Below, piece after piece: positions 42,604-52,772 of a stretch of DNA of 64,000 bases; within the stretch, counting starts at the first letter, position 1, and the number at the start of each line of letters is the position of its first letter. Below the pieces are notes generated by a model that saw only the letters and a program-made list of their open reading frames with translations, was not told the DNA's origin and ran no database searches. Origin of the DNA: an uncultured Eubacteriales bacterium (GTDB taxonomy: Bacteria; Bacillota; Clostridia; Oscillospirales; Oscillospiraceae); assembly GCA_900545925.1 (NCBI GenBank), contig URAZ01000005.1, positions 1-64,000 of the forward strand, given 5' to 3'. A program made the position numbers and the translations under genes.

Positions 42604-42631
42604 CCCGCTGTCTGCAAGACAGCGGGATTTT
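42604..42631. terminator. Terminator between abrB-type gene and addA
   Basis: CCCGCTGTC (42604-42612) pairs with GACAGCGGG (42618-42626), followed by ATTTTT on the plus strand; an A run precedes it, so it may also end the addBA transcript. Confidence 0.8.
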
Positions 42632-42634
42632 TCG

Positions 42635-45600
42635 CTATTCCGGGTCGATTTCCACTTCGCGGCCGGCAGAGAAGAAATAGAGGACAGTCTTCTTGACCGG
42701 GCACTGATAGATACGCGAAAGCGCCTGTGCATAGGCGCGCAGCTGCGGTGCATAGCGCGCGGCCTTCTGCTGCAGATCGCCATGAATATAGTCTGTTTTA
42801 AAATCAAGAATGACAATGCCGTCCGGCTCCTGCCAGAAGCAATCAACAACGCCCTGCAGCATGACCTGTTCTCCGACAGCCGCCGGGTCATACGCGGCGG
42901 CGTCAGCCAGGATGGAGAACTTGAACTCACGGCGAAGGCTGTCCGCATGCAGGATTCGGTTTCCGAGTTCGGAGGAAAACAGCGCCAGAATCTTCTCCGC
43001 ATCTACCGCCTCGGCCTGCCGGGGCGTCAGGAATTTTTCCGCTTGCATCCGGACAAGTTCCTGCCGGATGCCCTCGCGCGTTGTGCACGATTCATAACGG
43101 ACAAACTGCATGAAAAGATGCGTCGCGCTTCCTTTTTCACGGCCTGTCAGCGGTCTGTCCTGTAAAAACTGTGGGGTACGCCATGGCTTTCTTGACGGTT
43201 CCGGTTGAGCGGGCGCCTCCTCCGCTGCCTCCAGATCGAGTCCTCGGCCCTTTAGCTGCGTGGCTGTCAGCTTGGCTGGCAATCTGGTCGCCGCTTCGTG
43301 TGCGTAGCGGAACGCTACGCTTTCCAGAACCTGTCCACGGTCAAGCGGACGCACCGCATGCGTTTCTTCCGTCTCTGTGCCGCGTGCAGCGGGTGCGGCG
43401 GGGGAGACGTTCTGCAGCGTAACCAGCCACGGGTATTGGTGTACCCGGCTGTACACGCACGGACCGCATTCGGCGAACAGTGCGCCGGACTCCGTGCGGC
43501 ACAGCGCCGCCAGCAAAATCCATTCGTCCGGCTGACGCACTGCCGCACTCACCCACGGCCCCAGTGGGTCGGACAGGCGCAGCAGCAGCTTTTTCAGGCG
43601 TGAGCCATAATGTGCCGAGCAGCTGGTCATGATCAGCTGTTCCTTTGCGCGCGTCATTGCGACGTACAGAACGCGCATTTCCTCGGAGACGGTCTGCGCC
43701 GTCTTGCGGTCGATAATGGCTCTGCGTGCAAGTCCATGGTAATATGACCGGCTTGCAAGATCGACGACATTGCCGCCGAGCAGCAGTTCCTCATCCGTCA
43801 GAACGGCAGAGGCGTTGTCCTGCATATTCATTTTTCGCGCGAGGTCAGCCAGAATGACGATGGGGAATTCCAATCCCTTGGACTTGTGGATGGTCATGAT
43901 GCGCACGGCGTCTGACCGGGCGGGCGCGTCCTGCGTGGGCAGTCCTGCACCGCGCTGCTGTATTTGCCACAGCAGCTGCACAAGGTCGGAAAGGCTGCGG
44001 AGTTCCGCCTGTGTACCCGCTGTCACAAACGATGCGAACGCAGCTAGATTGCCGCGCCGCCGCTCGCCATCCGGCAGTGCAGAAAAGACCGTTTCCAACC
44101 CGGAGGACTGGACGACGGCATTCAGAAATTCCGGCAGCGGCGTTCTGCGGCTCTCCGCGCGCATGCGGGAAAGCCAGGATAAAAACGCGCGCAGCTTTTC
44201 ATCCGGTTCCCGGCAGGCACATAGACAGTCATAGAGATCTGCGTGTTGCTCCTGCGCGCGCAGAAGCGCCAATTCCTCCGGGGAAAAGGCGAAAACGGGA
44301 CTTGCCATAGCCGCAGCCAGCGGAATATCCCGGTGTGGGTTATCAATAATTTGCAGAAGCTGAAACAGAATTTCAATCTCCGCCGTCTGCATCAGATCGC
44401 CGCCTGCACCCACGTCGCAGGCAATACCGCGTTTTTGCAGCGCTGCCTGATACACCCCGGCAATCATGCCGGGTGAGCGCATCAGAATCACGATGTCAGA
44501 CGGCTTCGCCGGGCGTAGCGCGCCGTTTTCCGTGACGAAGGCTTCGCGCAGAAGACGCTCAATGCGTGCAGCGACAAATTCTGCCTCCGCACCCGTCTTG
44601 TCGCCGTTTTCCTCGCTTGACACGAGGTAATTCAGGCAGTGCAGTTCGACCTTTGGGCCGGGCGATTCCGGGAACTGTGCGCCGGGAACAAGCGCTTCTG
44701 CCCGCGTGTAGTCCAGTTCACCGGCCTCTTTTTTCATCACAAGGGAAAACACGTCGTTGGCCGCTTCCAGAATTTCGGGGCGGGAGCGGAAATTCTGCGA
44801 CAGCAGCAGCTTGCGCGGCTCACCAGGGTCCTGCTCGCCGAGCGGCGGATAGGCGTCGTATTTGGAAAGGAAGATCGATGGGTCGGCCAGTCGGAACCGG
44901 TAGATTGACTGCTTAACGTCGCCAACCATGAATAGATTTTTTCCGTTGCGGCTGACAGCCTGAAAAATGCGTTCCTGCACGGCGTTGGAATCCTGATATT
45001 CGTCGATCAGAATCTCACGGTAACTCTGTGCAAGGCTTTTCGCGGCCTCCGTCGGTCTGCCGGAGCCTTTTTTCGTCAGGAGACCGATCATGCAGTGCTC
45101 CAAATCAGAAAAATCGAGCAGATGACGGCGGCGCTTTTCTTGTGTGAAGCGTTCGTCGAAGCGCCGGAGAAGCGTCAGAAGCCCCCGCAGCGCCGGGACG
45201 GTTTTGCGTAGATCCTCCACGACCTGCTCCGACGGTGCGTAAAAATAACTCTGTACAATCTTGAGCATCTGCTTTGCTTCATTGCGCAGCGTCTGAATCT
45301 GTTCCGCGTTTTCTGCGTCCTTCGGCATCCGCATCACGCCGAAGGAGGGAAGTCCCGCCTCCACACAGCCGTCCCATGTCGTCTCGGCCATAAGCGTGCG
45401 GACCGTCTCACGGTTTTTTTGCAGCAGCGGCAGGCACTTTTTCTCCAACGCCTCTTCCCTGAGGCAGAGCGCTTCCGCCTGCGCAAGCATTGCGTCGGCG
45501 CTTGCAAGCGCGTCGCTGCGCGCTTTGATATAATATGCGCCCCAGAGCGTCTGCTCAGCTGCGATGCCTTCCGGCAGCGCATATGCGTGCAGGCAGTCTG

Positions 45601-46186
45601 CCATCCATGCTGCAGGATCGACTTTGCAGCGCATCACGTCATAGCTGCGCTCAGCCAGATCCAGCAGCCGCCGGTCGTCGCGCCCATAGCCGAGCGTATC
45701 GATCATGGAGGCAAAATCCGGCTCATCGTCAAGCTGTGCGTAGAGTTCAGAAAGCACGCCCCGGAGCGTCTGGGCGCGCAGTGCCGCTGCCTGCTGCTCA
45801 TCTGCTACGCGGAAATCGGCGGGAAGATCTGCCTCCGCTGCATATTGCCGCAAAACGGTCTGACAGAAGCTGTGAACCGTGGAGATCTGCGCAAGATAGA
45901 CGCGTGTCAGCTGCCGCTGCAAATGTCGGTCGTCAGGTGCGACGGCAAGCGCGTCTGCGATGCGCGCAGCGATCTTACCGCGCAGTTCAGACGCGGCTGC
46001 TCTTGTGTATGTAATAATCAAAAAATCATCGAGGTCGGCGGGATTTGTAGGATCGGTCAGATAGCCCATCAGCCGGTCAACCAGAACTTTTGTTTTCCCG
46101 GAACCTGCCGCCGCCGCAACGAGCAGCGCGCCGCCCCGATCCTCTGCCGCAGCCCGCTGCTGCGGCGTTGCACGAATCTCAGCCAT
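42635..46186 (-). CDS. addA: ATP-dependent helicase/nuclease AddA
   Basis: An 1183-residue UvrD-like helicase with a C-terminal RecB-family nuclease. Walker A is AAAGSGKTKVLVDRL near residue 30; other helicase motifs are DEYQDSN, GDVKQSIYRFR and TIHKSKGLEFPIV; the nuclease part has GSATHLFMQF and VILDFKTDY. With AddB it processes double-strand breaks for recombination and stops at Chi-like sites. It starts within the last codons of addB (eight-base overlap), so production is coupled. Confidence 0.96.
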   Translation of the reverse strand: MAEIRATPQQRAAAEDRGGALLVAAAAGSGKTKVLVDRLMGYLTDPTNPADLDDFLIITYTRAAASELRGKIAARIADALAVAPDDRHLQRQLTRVYLAQISTVHSFCQTVLRQYAAEADLPADFRVADEQQAAALRAQTLRGVLSELYAQLDDEPDFASMIDTLGYGRDDRRLLDLAERSYDVMRCKVDPAAWMADCLHAYALPEGIAAEQTLWGAYYIKARSDALASADAMLAQAEALCLREEALEKKCLPLLQKNRETVRTLMAETTWDGCVEAGLPSFGVMRMPKDAENAEQIQTLRNEAKQMLKIVQSYFYAPSEQVVEDLRKTVPALRGLLTLLRRFDERFTQEKRRRHLLDFSDLEHCMIGLLTKKGSGRPTEAAKSLAQSYREILIDEYQDSNAVQERIFQAVSRNGKNLFMVGDVKQSIYRFRLADPSIFLSKYDAYPPLGEQDPGEPRKLLLSQNFRSRPEILEAANDVFSLVMKKEAGELDYTRAEALVPGAQFPESPGPKVELHCLNYLVSSEENGDKTGAEAEFVAARIERLLREAFVTENGALRPAKPSDIVILMRSPGMIAGVYQAALQKRGIACDVGAGGDLMQTAEIEILFQLLQIIDNPHRDIPLAAAMASPVFAFSPEELALLRAQEQHADLYDCLCACREPDEKLRAFLSWLSRMRAESRRTPLPEFLNAVVQSSGLETVFSALPDGERRRGNLAAFASFVTAGTQAELRSLSDLVQLLWQIQQRGAGLPTQDAPARSDAVRIMTIHKSKGLEFPIVILADLARKMNMQDNASAVLTDEELLLGGNVVDLASRSYYHGLARRAIIDRKTAQTVSEEMRVLYVAMTRAKEQLIMTSCSAHYGSRLKKLLLRLSDPLGPWVSAAVRQPDEWILLAALCRTESGALFAECGPCVYSRVHQYPWLVTLQNVSPAAPAARGTETEETHAVRPLDRGQVLESVAFRYAHEAATRLPAKLTATQLKGRGLDLEAAEEAPAQPEPSRKPWRTPQFLQDRPLTGREKGSATHLFMQFVRYESCTTREGIRQELVRMQAEKFLTPRQAEAVDAEKILALFSSELGNRILHADSLRREFKFSILADAAAYDPAAVGEQVMLQGVVDCFWQEPDGIVILDFKTDYIHGDLQQKAARYAPQLRAYAQALSRIYQCPVKKTVLYFFSAGREVEIDPE

Positions 46187-49100
46187 GCTCCAGCCTCCTT
46201 TCGAGTTCCTGCCAGAATTCCTCCGGCGTGACGGAGGCGAACCGCCGCGTGTTCACGCTGCAGACGTCTTTGTGACAGGCCGATGAAAAATCACAGTATT
46301 TGCATTCCGTGTCCGACGGACCACGGTTGATGGGGTTTGGCGCGGTTACGCCGGAAAGAATCTCGTCGATCATCGACTCGACCTGCCCGGTTACAAAGCG
46401 CTCCAGTTCTGCCAACTGCGCGGGGGAAGCAAGATCCCCGGCCAGTCCGTCCGGGCCATGCTCGAAAGGCAGGTACTGCGGCTTTTTTTCATACGATTCC
46501 ATCGCATGCAGAACGGCCTCGTCGTTCAGAACCAGCCCCTTGCGGCGCAGGTCCTTCCGCCGCTCGTTGTCGGCATGCGCGGGGTCTTCCCCGGGTTTGA
46601 GTTTGACCATATCGCACCGGCCCGGGACATAGAGTACGCCGGCCGGCTGCATGGGCTGCCCAGTCTGCTTCTGATACGATTCCAGTGCGAACAGATACAG
46701 CAGCATTTGCAGATTCTTTCCGTAGAGCAGTTCTGCATAGTCAAAATCCTTGTGGCCGGTTTTGTAGTCAATGATGCGGAAATAGCGTGTTCCGTCTGCC
46801 TCATAGATGTCTACGCGGTCAATTTGACCGGTCAGCAGGCCGGAGCCGCTTTTTGCGCGGTATTCGATCGGCGGCAGCGGGCCGCCGGGGGCAAAGCGCA
46901 GTTCCTCTGCCGCCGGTGCGAACTGCGACAGGCGCAGTTCCCGCGCCACGTCCATCACGACGGCGGCAGCCTCCTGCCGGTTGCGGGCAGAAAGATAGCG
47001 TTCGCGGCTCGCAGCGGCTTCTCCCTGTGGGAGATATGTGCCCATGCAGGCATCCATACAGCGCTCTGTCAGCGCAGAAATTTCCCCGTCCGTCATGGCC
47101 GCGAAGCCGCCGTTCTCCTGCGCCGCTCGTACAACGTGTTCGAGCACGTCATGCACGAACGAGCCGAACAGGGGTGCGTCGAATTCTGCCTGCTTCCATG
47201 GCGCGGCGCGCAGGCCGTATTGCAGGAAGAACGCATAGCGGCAGCCTGCAAAACGGTCGATCTTCGAGGCGGAGAGCGGGATGGTCCTGCCGTAGAGCGC
47301 GCGTACCGCTTCCGGCCGCATGGCGGTGAAGGAATATGTGCAGCGCTGCGAGAGTGTCCGTGCTTCCAACAGCACTGCCTCCGGCAGCCAGTCCGGCAGC
47401 GTGATCTGCTGCAAGGCAGCGCCTGCGGCTGCGGCGCAGTCTGGGAGGAAGGGAAAATCTTCCGCCGGAACCGGCTGCAGCGCCGGGAATAGCGCGCTTG
47501 TGCGGGTGTACAAAAATGACGGCTGCACAGAATCGGTCACAAGGCACACGCGCTGCTCTGCAGCGCTCAGTGCCGCGCAGACCCAACTCATCTCACGGTC
47601 CGCAGATGCGTTCCGTCCCGGGCTGAGTTCCACGCCGAGGCTGCGAAGCTTCTGCCGTTCCGGGTCCGCAAGCAGTCCGCCGGGGTCAGAAAACGCGGGC
47701 AGCAGCCCGTCGTTCGCGCCGAGAACCAGCAAAACGCGGCTGCGGCGGTGGCGGAGCATCGGCAGCGTTGTAAGCTGGACGGCATCGCAGACAGAGGGAA
47801 TAGAACCGACCGTTGTGTTTTGCAGCAGCATGGTAAACAGCTGGACGAACAACTCCGTTTCGAGGCTTGCTGTCCCAAGAACCTGATCCATCTGCTCAAG
47901 TGCGGAAATAAGCGCCTCATAAAGCTGGCCGCATTCCTGTGCACGCTGCACCTGTCCGGCCTGCTCAAGTGCCTCCTGCTGCGCCTGAAGGCGTCCTGCA
48001 ACATCGAGCGTTTCCAGAAGTGCGGCAACGGCGCGCACCTGCTCGTCTACTGTCTGTGCCTTTGTCAGCGCCAGACGAAGCGTGCGCAGCGGGACAACAG
48101 CCTGCTCGCGCAGTTCGTTCAGCGTTTGCAGCGCGGCTTCGTCCTCAGGCGTCATAGACTGGCCAAGCCCGCGCGGGTGCAGTTGCCACGGTTTTTCCCA
48201 CGCCGAGCCGCGAATGCTCCAGTAATAGGCATAGCACTCAAGCAAATCGCAGTCCGATTCGCTGAGCGGAGAGAACTCTGACTTCAAAAATGCCAGCACA
48301 GGGCCCGGTTCATACCGCAGAACGGCCTGCATCGCAGACAGCAGCGCTGCGATGAGCGGGTTTTGTGCGACCGGTGCGTTGGATGCGCAGTAGAACGGAA
48401 TTCCTGCGCGGGAGAAGAGTGTCTGCATGGGAAGCCGGTAAGCGGCCTCGTCCGTCATGCAGATGGTAAAATCGCGGTAGCGCAGACCGGCTATCGCGCC
48501 GCTTCGCACTGCGCGGGCGGCATAGGCGCAGGCGGCCTGTTGTGAGTCTGCGTGCACAAGCCCGACATTCTGCGGTACGTCCTCTGAACCGCTGCTGCCG
48601 AAGAACAGGCCGTTTAACCACAGCTGCACGTCCGGCGCACGATGCGCGCGCGGCGCGGCGCACCGGCGGACAGGTTCCACGCCCTGACGGGCGGCCAACT
48701 GCCGAAGCTGCTTTTCTGTTTCATTCCCGGTCTGGCAGGCGGCCTGCTGGCCTCCGGAGGTGAGCAGCGCGATATGCACGTTTTTGGCGTGCGCAAGGAT
48801 TGCTCCGATGATCTGAATCTGCAAGGCGGTAAAATCGGAGAAGCCGTCGAGAAAGATCTCGCGTCCATCCAGAAACTCCGTCTCGTCCAGAAGTTCACAC
48901 AGGCGCATCTGCCGCGTGACAGGATCGCCGCGTCCTGTCTTGCAGACGGACAGGTAGCTTTCATATAAAAGCGCCAACTCTGTGATTTTCTGCGCCAGCC
49001 GCCCTTCGAGCCGCGCGGCGGCTGCGTGCAGTGCATCCGGCGTGATGCAGGAAGTCAGAAGTTCCTCCATAAGCGTGCCAAGCTGCTTTAAAAAGTCGGG

Positions 49101-49439
49101 CCGCGTCATCACGGCGGCGTAAAATTTCAGCTGTTCACGAACCTGCTGTGCGGCGAGATAGAGCGTCAGAATGCGCCCATTTTCATCCAGGTATTCCTCA
49201 CACACGCCGCCGTAGACGGAAAAGACCCGCGTTGCCAGCCGGGTAAAACTCAGAACCTCGGCATACCGGCTGATTGTTTCGCCGCCGTGCATGCACAGCG
49301 CACGTTCCGTTTCATGTGAATACTGCTCTGGAACGATGAGAATTTGACCGGAAACGCCGCTTTTCGCATTCCTGCAGATCTGCTCCAGCAGTTCCATGGA
49401 ATTTGCTGTCCTGTCCGGTCCATGCAATAGTTCCAGCAT
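46179..49439 (-). CDS. addB: ATP-dependent nuclease subunit AddB
   Basis: A 1086-residue partner of AddA with an inactive helicase fold and a second RecB-type nuclease. The iron-sulfur Cys set is present: one Cys in FAGCRYAFF and three in CKYCDFSSAC, and the nuclease motif is RIIDYKTGH. The N-terminal nucleotide-binding loop, GRSGSGKT in Bacillus, is here GPDRTANS, which lacks the Gly-Lys pair. ATP binding by this subunit is therefore doubtful, though AddA alone supplies helicase action. The gene precedes addA and follows the terminator of spoIVA. Confidence 0.93.
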   Translation of the reverse strand: MLELLHGPDRTANSMELLEQICRNAKSGVSGQILIVPEQYSHETERALCMHGGETISRYAEVLSFTRLATRVFSVYGGVCEEYLDENGRILTLYLAAQQVREQLKFYAAVMTRPDFLKQLGTLMEELLTSCITPDALHAAAARLEGRLAQKITELALLYESYLSVCKTGRGDPVTRQMRLCELLDETEFLDGREIFLDGFSDFTALQIQIIGAILAHAKNVHIALLTSGGQQAACQTGNETEKQLRQLAARQGVEPVRRCAAPRAHRAPDVQLWLNGLFFGSSGSEDVPQNVGLVHADSQQAACAYAARAVRSGAIAGLRYRDFTICMTDEAAYRLPMQTLFSRAGIPFYCASNAPVAQNPLIAALLSAMQAVLRYEPGPVLAFLKSEFSPLSESDCDLLECYAYYWSIRGSAWEKPWQLHPRGLGQSMTPEDEAALQTLNELREQAVVPLRTLRLALTKAQTVDEQVRAVAALLETLDVAGRLQAQQEALEQAGQVQRAQECGQLYEALISALEQMDQVLGTASLETELFVQLFTMLLQNTTVGSIPSVCDAVQLTTLPMLRHRRSRVLLVLGANDGLLPAFSDPGGLLADPERQKLRSLGVELSPGRNASADREMSWVCAALSAAEQRVCLVTDSVQPSFLYTRTSALFPALQPVPAEDFPFLPDCAAAAGAALQQITLPDWLPEAVLLEARTLSQRCTYSFTAMRPEAVRALYGRTIPLSASKIDRFAGCRYAFFLQYGLRAAPWKQAEFDAPLFGSFVHDVLEHVVRAAQENGGFAAMTDGEISALTERCMDACMGTYLPQGEAAASRERYLSARNRQEAAAVVMDVARELRLSQFAPAAEELRFAPGGPLPPIEYRAKSGSGLLTGQIDRVDIYEADGTRYFRIIDYKTGHKDFDYAELLYGKNLQMLLYLFALESYQKQTGQPMQPAGVLYVPGRCDMVKLKPGEDPAHADNERRKDLRRKGLVLNDEAVLHAMESYEKKPQYLPFEHGPDGLAGDLASPAQLAELERFVTGQVESMIDEILSGVTAPNPINRGPSDTECKYCDFSSACHKDVCSVNTRRFASVTPEEFWQELERRLEHG

Positions 49440-49519
49440 ACGCTCGCCTCCTTTGCTTGCTTTTTTATTATTTTATCATGCCGCGTGCCCAAAAGAAAGG
49501 CGCACGCAGAAAAAACAGG

Positions 49520-49549
49520 CCCGCGCTTTGCTGTCTGGCAAAGCGCGGG
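49520..49549 (-). terminator. Terminator of the sipL-spoIVA unit
   Basis: CCCGCGCTTTGC (49520-49531) pairs exactly with GCAAAGCGCGGG (49538-49549); on the minus strand a T run follows within four bases. Confidence 0.8.
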
Positions 49550-49556
49550 TCGCTGT

Positions 49557-51035
49557 TTATAGCAGAATGCAGATCATGCCGCCAGTGTTTTCATTGATCA
49601 TGCGGCCGAGTGTCTTGGTCAGCTTCTGCCGCGCGTCGTCCGGCATGCGCATGATCTTCGCCGTGACACCCTCGGAGACGAGTTCATAGAGTGATTTTCC
49701 GAAAATATTGCTCTGCCAAAGCTTGTCGGTATCCTCTTCATACTCGCCGAGCAGATAGTCGATCAGCTGCTGCGATTCCTGCTCGCCGCCGACCATCGGA
49801 CTGATCTCCGTCTCAATCTGCGCGCGCATCATGTGGATGGACGGCGCGCTGGCGCGCAGCTTGACGGCATAATTGCCATTTTTCTTCACGATTTCCGGCT
49901 TCTCCAGCTTCAATTCCTCTGCGCCCGGCATCACGATGCCATAGCCGGTGGCCTTGACCTGCTCGAGCGCGGTCTGCACCTTGTCATAAAGCTTTTTCGT
50001 CTGCGAAAGTTCCCGCAGCATCTGCATGAGCGCTTCGTCATCGGCAATCTCCACGCCTGCCTGCTTGGACAGTTCTTCATAAAACAGCGTCTCCGGCAGA
50101 TGCAGTTCGCAGGTGACTGTGCCTGTCCCTAGATCGACCTCCCGTACCCGGAATGCGTCAACCGGCTCAAGTTCCTGCAGCGTCCCCATCACACTTTCCG
50201 CGTCACTAAGGCTTGTAAGCTTTTCCGCACGGCTCAGCATTGCGTCGTACAGGGCGGATTTGACCGGATGATCATCCGGCAGCGCCCGAACCCAGCTTGG
50301 TAGGAAGAACCGCAGTTCCTCGACCGGGAACGCATACATCACGGCTTCCAACAGCCGTGCAATGTCCTGCGTCTGCATGACGGCACAGTCCATCGCCAGT
50401 GCCTGCACGCCATATTCTTCCCGGATACGGGCGCAGATCGCGTCTGCCTGTCCCTTTTTCGCGTCCTGCGTGTTTACGACGACCACAAATGGCTTGCCCG
50501 TCTTCTGCATATCTGCGATGGCGCGGGCCTCCGCCTCGCGGTAATCCTCGCGCGGAATATCTGTGACAGTTCCGTCCGTCGTGACGACCACGCCGATGGA
50601 ACTATGCTCCTCCATGACCTTTTTTGTCCCCAGTTCCGCTGCCTGTGCCATGGGGAGTTCTTCGGAGGCCCATGGTGTCGTGACCATGCGGGGCTTGCCG
50701 TCCTCCGTATCGCCGACCGCGCCGGGGATCATATACCCCACGGAGTCAATCAGACGCACCTGCAGCGTCGTTTTTCCGTCGGGGCTGATGCGGGCAGCCT
50801 CGTTCGGGACGAACTTCGGCTCCGCCGTCATGATCGTCCGGCCCGAGCCGGACTGCGGCAGTTCATCGGTGGCGCGCTCACGCTCATAAATGTTTTCGAT
50901 GTTCGGCAGCACAAGCTGCTCCATAAACCGCTTGATAAAGGTAGACTTTCCCGTCCGCACAGGGCCGACGACGCCGATATAGACCGTGCCGTCCGTACGG
51001 TCCGCGATCTGCGCGTAGATCGAACGTTGTTCCAT
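49557..51035 (-). CDS. spoIVA: Stage IV sporulation protein A
   Basis: A 492-residue cytoskeletal ATPase that polymerises around the forespore and forms the base for the spore coat. The N-terminal P-loop is GVVGPVRTGKSTF; the middle contains TIMTAEPKFVPNEA and VRLIDSVGYMIPGA; the C-terminus, needed for membrane attachment in Bacillus, is the conserved GRMINENTGGMICILL. Length matches Bacillus SpoIVA. It follows sipL by 16 bp, so the two are likely one transcript in the mother cell. Confidence 0.97.
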   Translation of the reverse strand: MEQRSIYAQIADRTDGTVYIGVVGPVRTGKSTFIKRFMEQLVLPNIENIYERERATDELPQSGSGRTIMTAEPKFVPNEAARISPDGKTTLQVRLIDSVGYMIPGAVGDTEDGKPRMVTTPWASEELPMAQAAELGTKKVMEEHSSIGVVVTTDGTVTDIPREDYREAEARAIADMQKTGKPFVVVVNTQDAKKGQADAICARIREEYGVQALAMDCAVMQTQDIARLLEAVMYAFPVEELRFFLPSWVRALPDDHPVKSALYDAMLSRAEKLTSLSDAESVMGTLQELEPVDAFRVREVDLGTGTVTCELHLPETLFYEELSKQAGVEIADDEALMQMLRELSQTKKLYDKVQTALEQVKATGYGIVMPGAEELKLEKPEIVKKNGNYAVKLRASAPSIHMMRAQIETEISPMVGGEQESQQLIDYLLGEYEEDTDKLWQSNIFGKSLYELVSEGVTAKIMRMPDDARQKLTKTLGRMINENTGGMICILL

Positions 51036-51051
51036 ATTCCCGCCTCCCGTC

Positions 51052-52560
51052 TCACATGGGAATCAGCAGCAGCTGTCCGGCGTCTGCCTCCGGCTGCGTC
51101 AGATGATTGGCCTGCTGAATCGACTGCGCCGTCGTCCGGTACTGCCGCGCAAGGTCCCAAAGCGCGGCGTTTTCACTTATGCGCCGGATCACGACCGACG
51201 GTCGCTGCGTGTTCTGCTGCCTTGTCAGGTCAAGCGTCCCGCCGGACAGGTTTTGCAGCTTCTGCCGAGAAAATGTCTGCACCTGAAAGACCGCGTCATA
51301 GCGCAGTTCGACTGTGCCGCTGCCTGCCGAGGCGTAGCCCTCCGGCTGGAGCATACACACGGCTTCGCAGAGCCCGTTTTCGTTCAGCGCCGTATGGCAG
51401 CTGACCTCCGTGCGGAACGTCTCAGCCTGCACCGCGCCATCGGAATCGGTATAGACGAGATCCGCACGCAGCGGTACATGGACGGTAACGCCGTCGTCTG
51501 TCCGTTCAAACGCCTGCGCGTCCGGATAGACCCGGCAGTCGAGTACGGCGGCAGCCTGCGCCGGGAACGAGGCGCGGATGGGCTCACGCTGCACCTGCGC
51601 GTCAAGCCGCATGGTGCGTTCCTGCGTTTCCCACTGCGGCTGGAACTCGCCCTTCGTCGAATACGCGTCCTCGCAAAGCGTAAGCGCTTGCGGCTGTACT
51701 AACATGCACTGCGCCAGCAGTCCTGCGCCGAACAGCAGCTTCTGCGACTGCTCTGACGCGACCGGCTCCAGCTGCACTCCGGTTACGAGCAGCACAGATT
51801 CGAGCGTTTCGTTCTGGTCGTAGTCTCCCTCCATCTGACAGTACTGCGAAAACGGTACGGAAAAGTTCAGCGTCCGCAGCGCGTTTTCGCTGTCCAGATA
51901 GGTAATCTGCAAATTCGCGGTTCCCTTTAAAACCGCCTTACTTCCGACCAGCCCCTGCTCCTGTACGACCGGCGTGAGCGAATAGCTGACCAATCGTGCA
52001 ATTTGAGGCCTGCCGTCTGGCAGATTCAGTTCCTCGCTGACCTGAAACGCGCGCTCGGCAAGTTCTACAGGCGCGTTCATTTCATAGGTCTGTGTTTTCA
52101 GCTGCAAACAGGCAGGCGGGTCTGTGAGAACACGCGTGCTTTCCGTCTGCGGTTCAAAGCCGTCTGCCTGTACCAGAACACTCACGCGCAGGAGCACCTT
52201 GCGCGAGTTGATCAGGCGGCTGTCCGCGCTGCGGACGCAGCAGCGTACGAGCGTTTGCGTCTCTTCATGCAGATCGGCGCTCTCTAACTTGACCGTAAAC
52301 GGCAGTTCGGAGGTCAGCAGCTGCAAGCCGCCCGTCTCGTCTGCATACAGACAGCTGGCGCGCAGTGTCCCTGTCACAAGAAGGCTGCCTTCCCGGTTTG
52401 TTTTGCTTTGCACCTCAGGCTCGGCATAGCAGATGAGCATGCGCGCTGCGTCCGGCATGCTGTCGGGTATAATGAGTTCCTGTGTCTGCTCCTGCGCGAG
52501 CGAAAGATGCGCCGTGCGCCGCAGGCAGGATTGCTGTTTCTGTTCAAATGCAAGCTCCAT
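51052..52560 (-). CDS. sipL: SpoIVA-interacting coat morphogenetic protein SipL
   Basis: A 502-residue protein with three SPOCS (DUF3794) beta domains at roughly residues 20-140, 170-290 and 330-440, and a C-terminal LysM domain (about 455-502, ending QLLLIPM). This is the make-up of Clostridioides difficile SipL, whose LysM domain binds SpoIVA and holds the coat base on the forespore; Bacillus uses the distinct SpoVID for this. Its place 16 bp ahead of spoIVA supports that function. ATG 52560 gives MELAFEQKQQ, the usual start; the longer frame to 52794 overlaps the small membrane-peptide gene. Confidence 0.88.
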   Translation of the reverse strand: MELAFEQKQQSCLRRTAHLSLAQEQTQELIIPDSMPDAARMLICYAEPEVQSKTNREGSLLVTGTLRASCLYADETGGLQLLTSELPFTVKLESADLHEETQTLVRCCVRSADSRLINSRKVLLRVSVLVQADGFEPQTESTRVLTDPPACLQLKTQTYEMNAPVELAERAFQVSEELNLPDGRPQIARLVSYSLTPVVQEQGLVGSKAVLKGTANLQITYLDSENALRTLNFSVPFSQYCQMEGDYDQNETLESVLLVTGVQLEPVASEQSQKLLFGAGLLAQCMLVQPQALTLCEDAYSTKGEFQPQWETQERTMRLDAQVQREPIRASFPAQAAAVLDCRVYPDAQAFERTDDGVTVHVPLRADLVYTDSDGAVQAETFRTEVSCHTALNENGLCEAVCMLQPEGYASAGSGTVELRYDAVFQVQTFSRQKLQNLSGGTLDLTRQQNTQRPSVVIRRISENAALWDLARQYRTTAQSIQQANHLTQPEADAGQLLLIPM

Positions 52561-52628
52561 AGTCTCAACTCCTTGTATATGTTCTGGGATATATATACGC
52601 AGAGCCGGACAAGGATATGTTTCCGAAA

Positions 52629-52772
52629 TTATTTCAAAATCAAAAGCCCCAGTACGATTAGGATCGTCGCAATCAAGATCCGCAGGAACCAGCCACACAG
52701 CGCAAATGACAGGAAAAGCCCGATGCCCACCCCAATCAGCAGCAGTCCAAGCTGCTCGGTTTTTACACACAT
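52629..52772 (-). CDS. Small membrane peptide
   Basis: A 47-residue frame from ATG 52772 to TAA 52629. After a six-residue polar start it is almost wholly hydrophobic: two helices (LGLLLIGVGIGLFLSFALCGWF and ILIATILIVLGLLIL, each given in part) split by an Arg. Codon use and length suit a real gene. Its ATG directly follows the T run of the MATE terminator, and the GGGGGG arm of that hairpin is the only ribosome-site-like sequence. It precedes sipL by 68 bp. I do not recognise the family. Confidence 0.6.
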   Translation of the reverse strand: MCVKTEQLGLLLIGVGIGLFLSFALCGWFLRILIATILIVLGLLILK

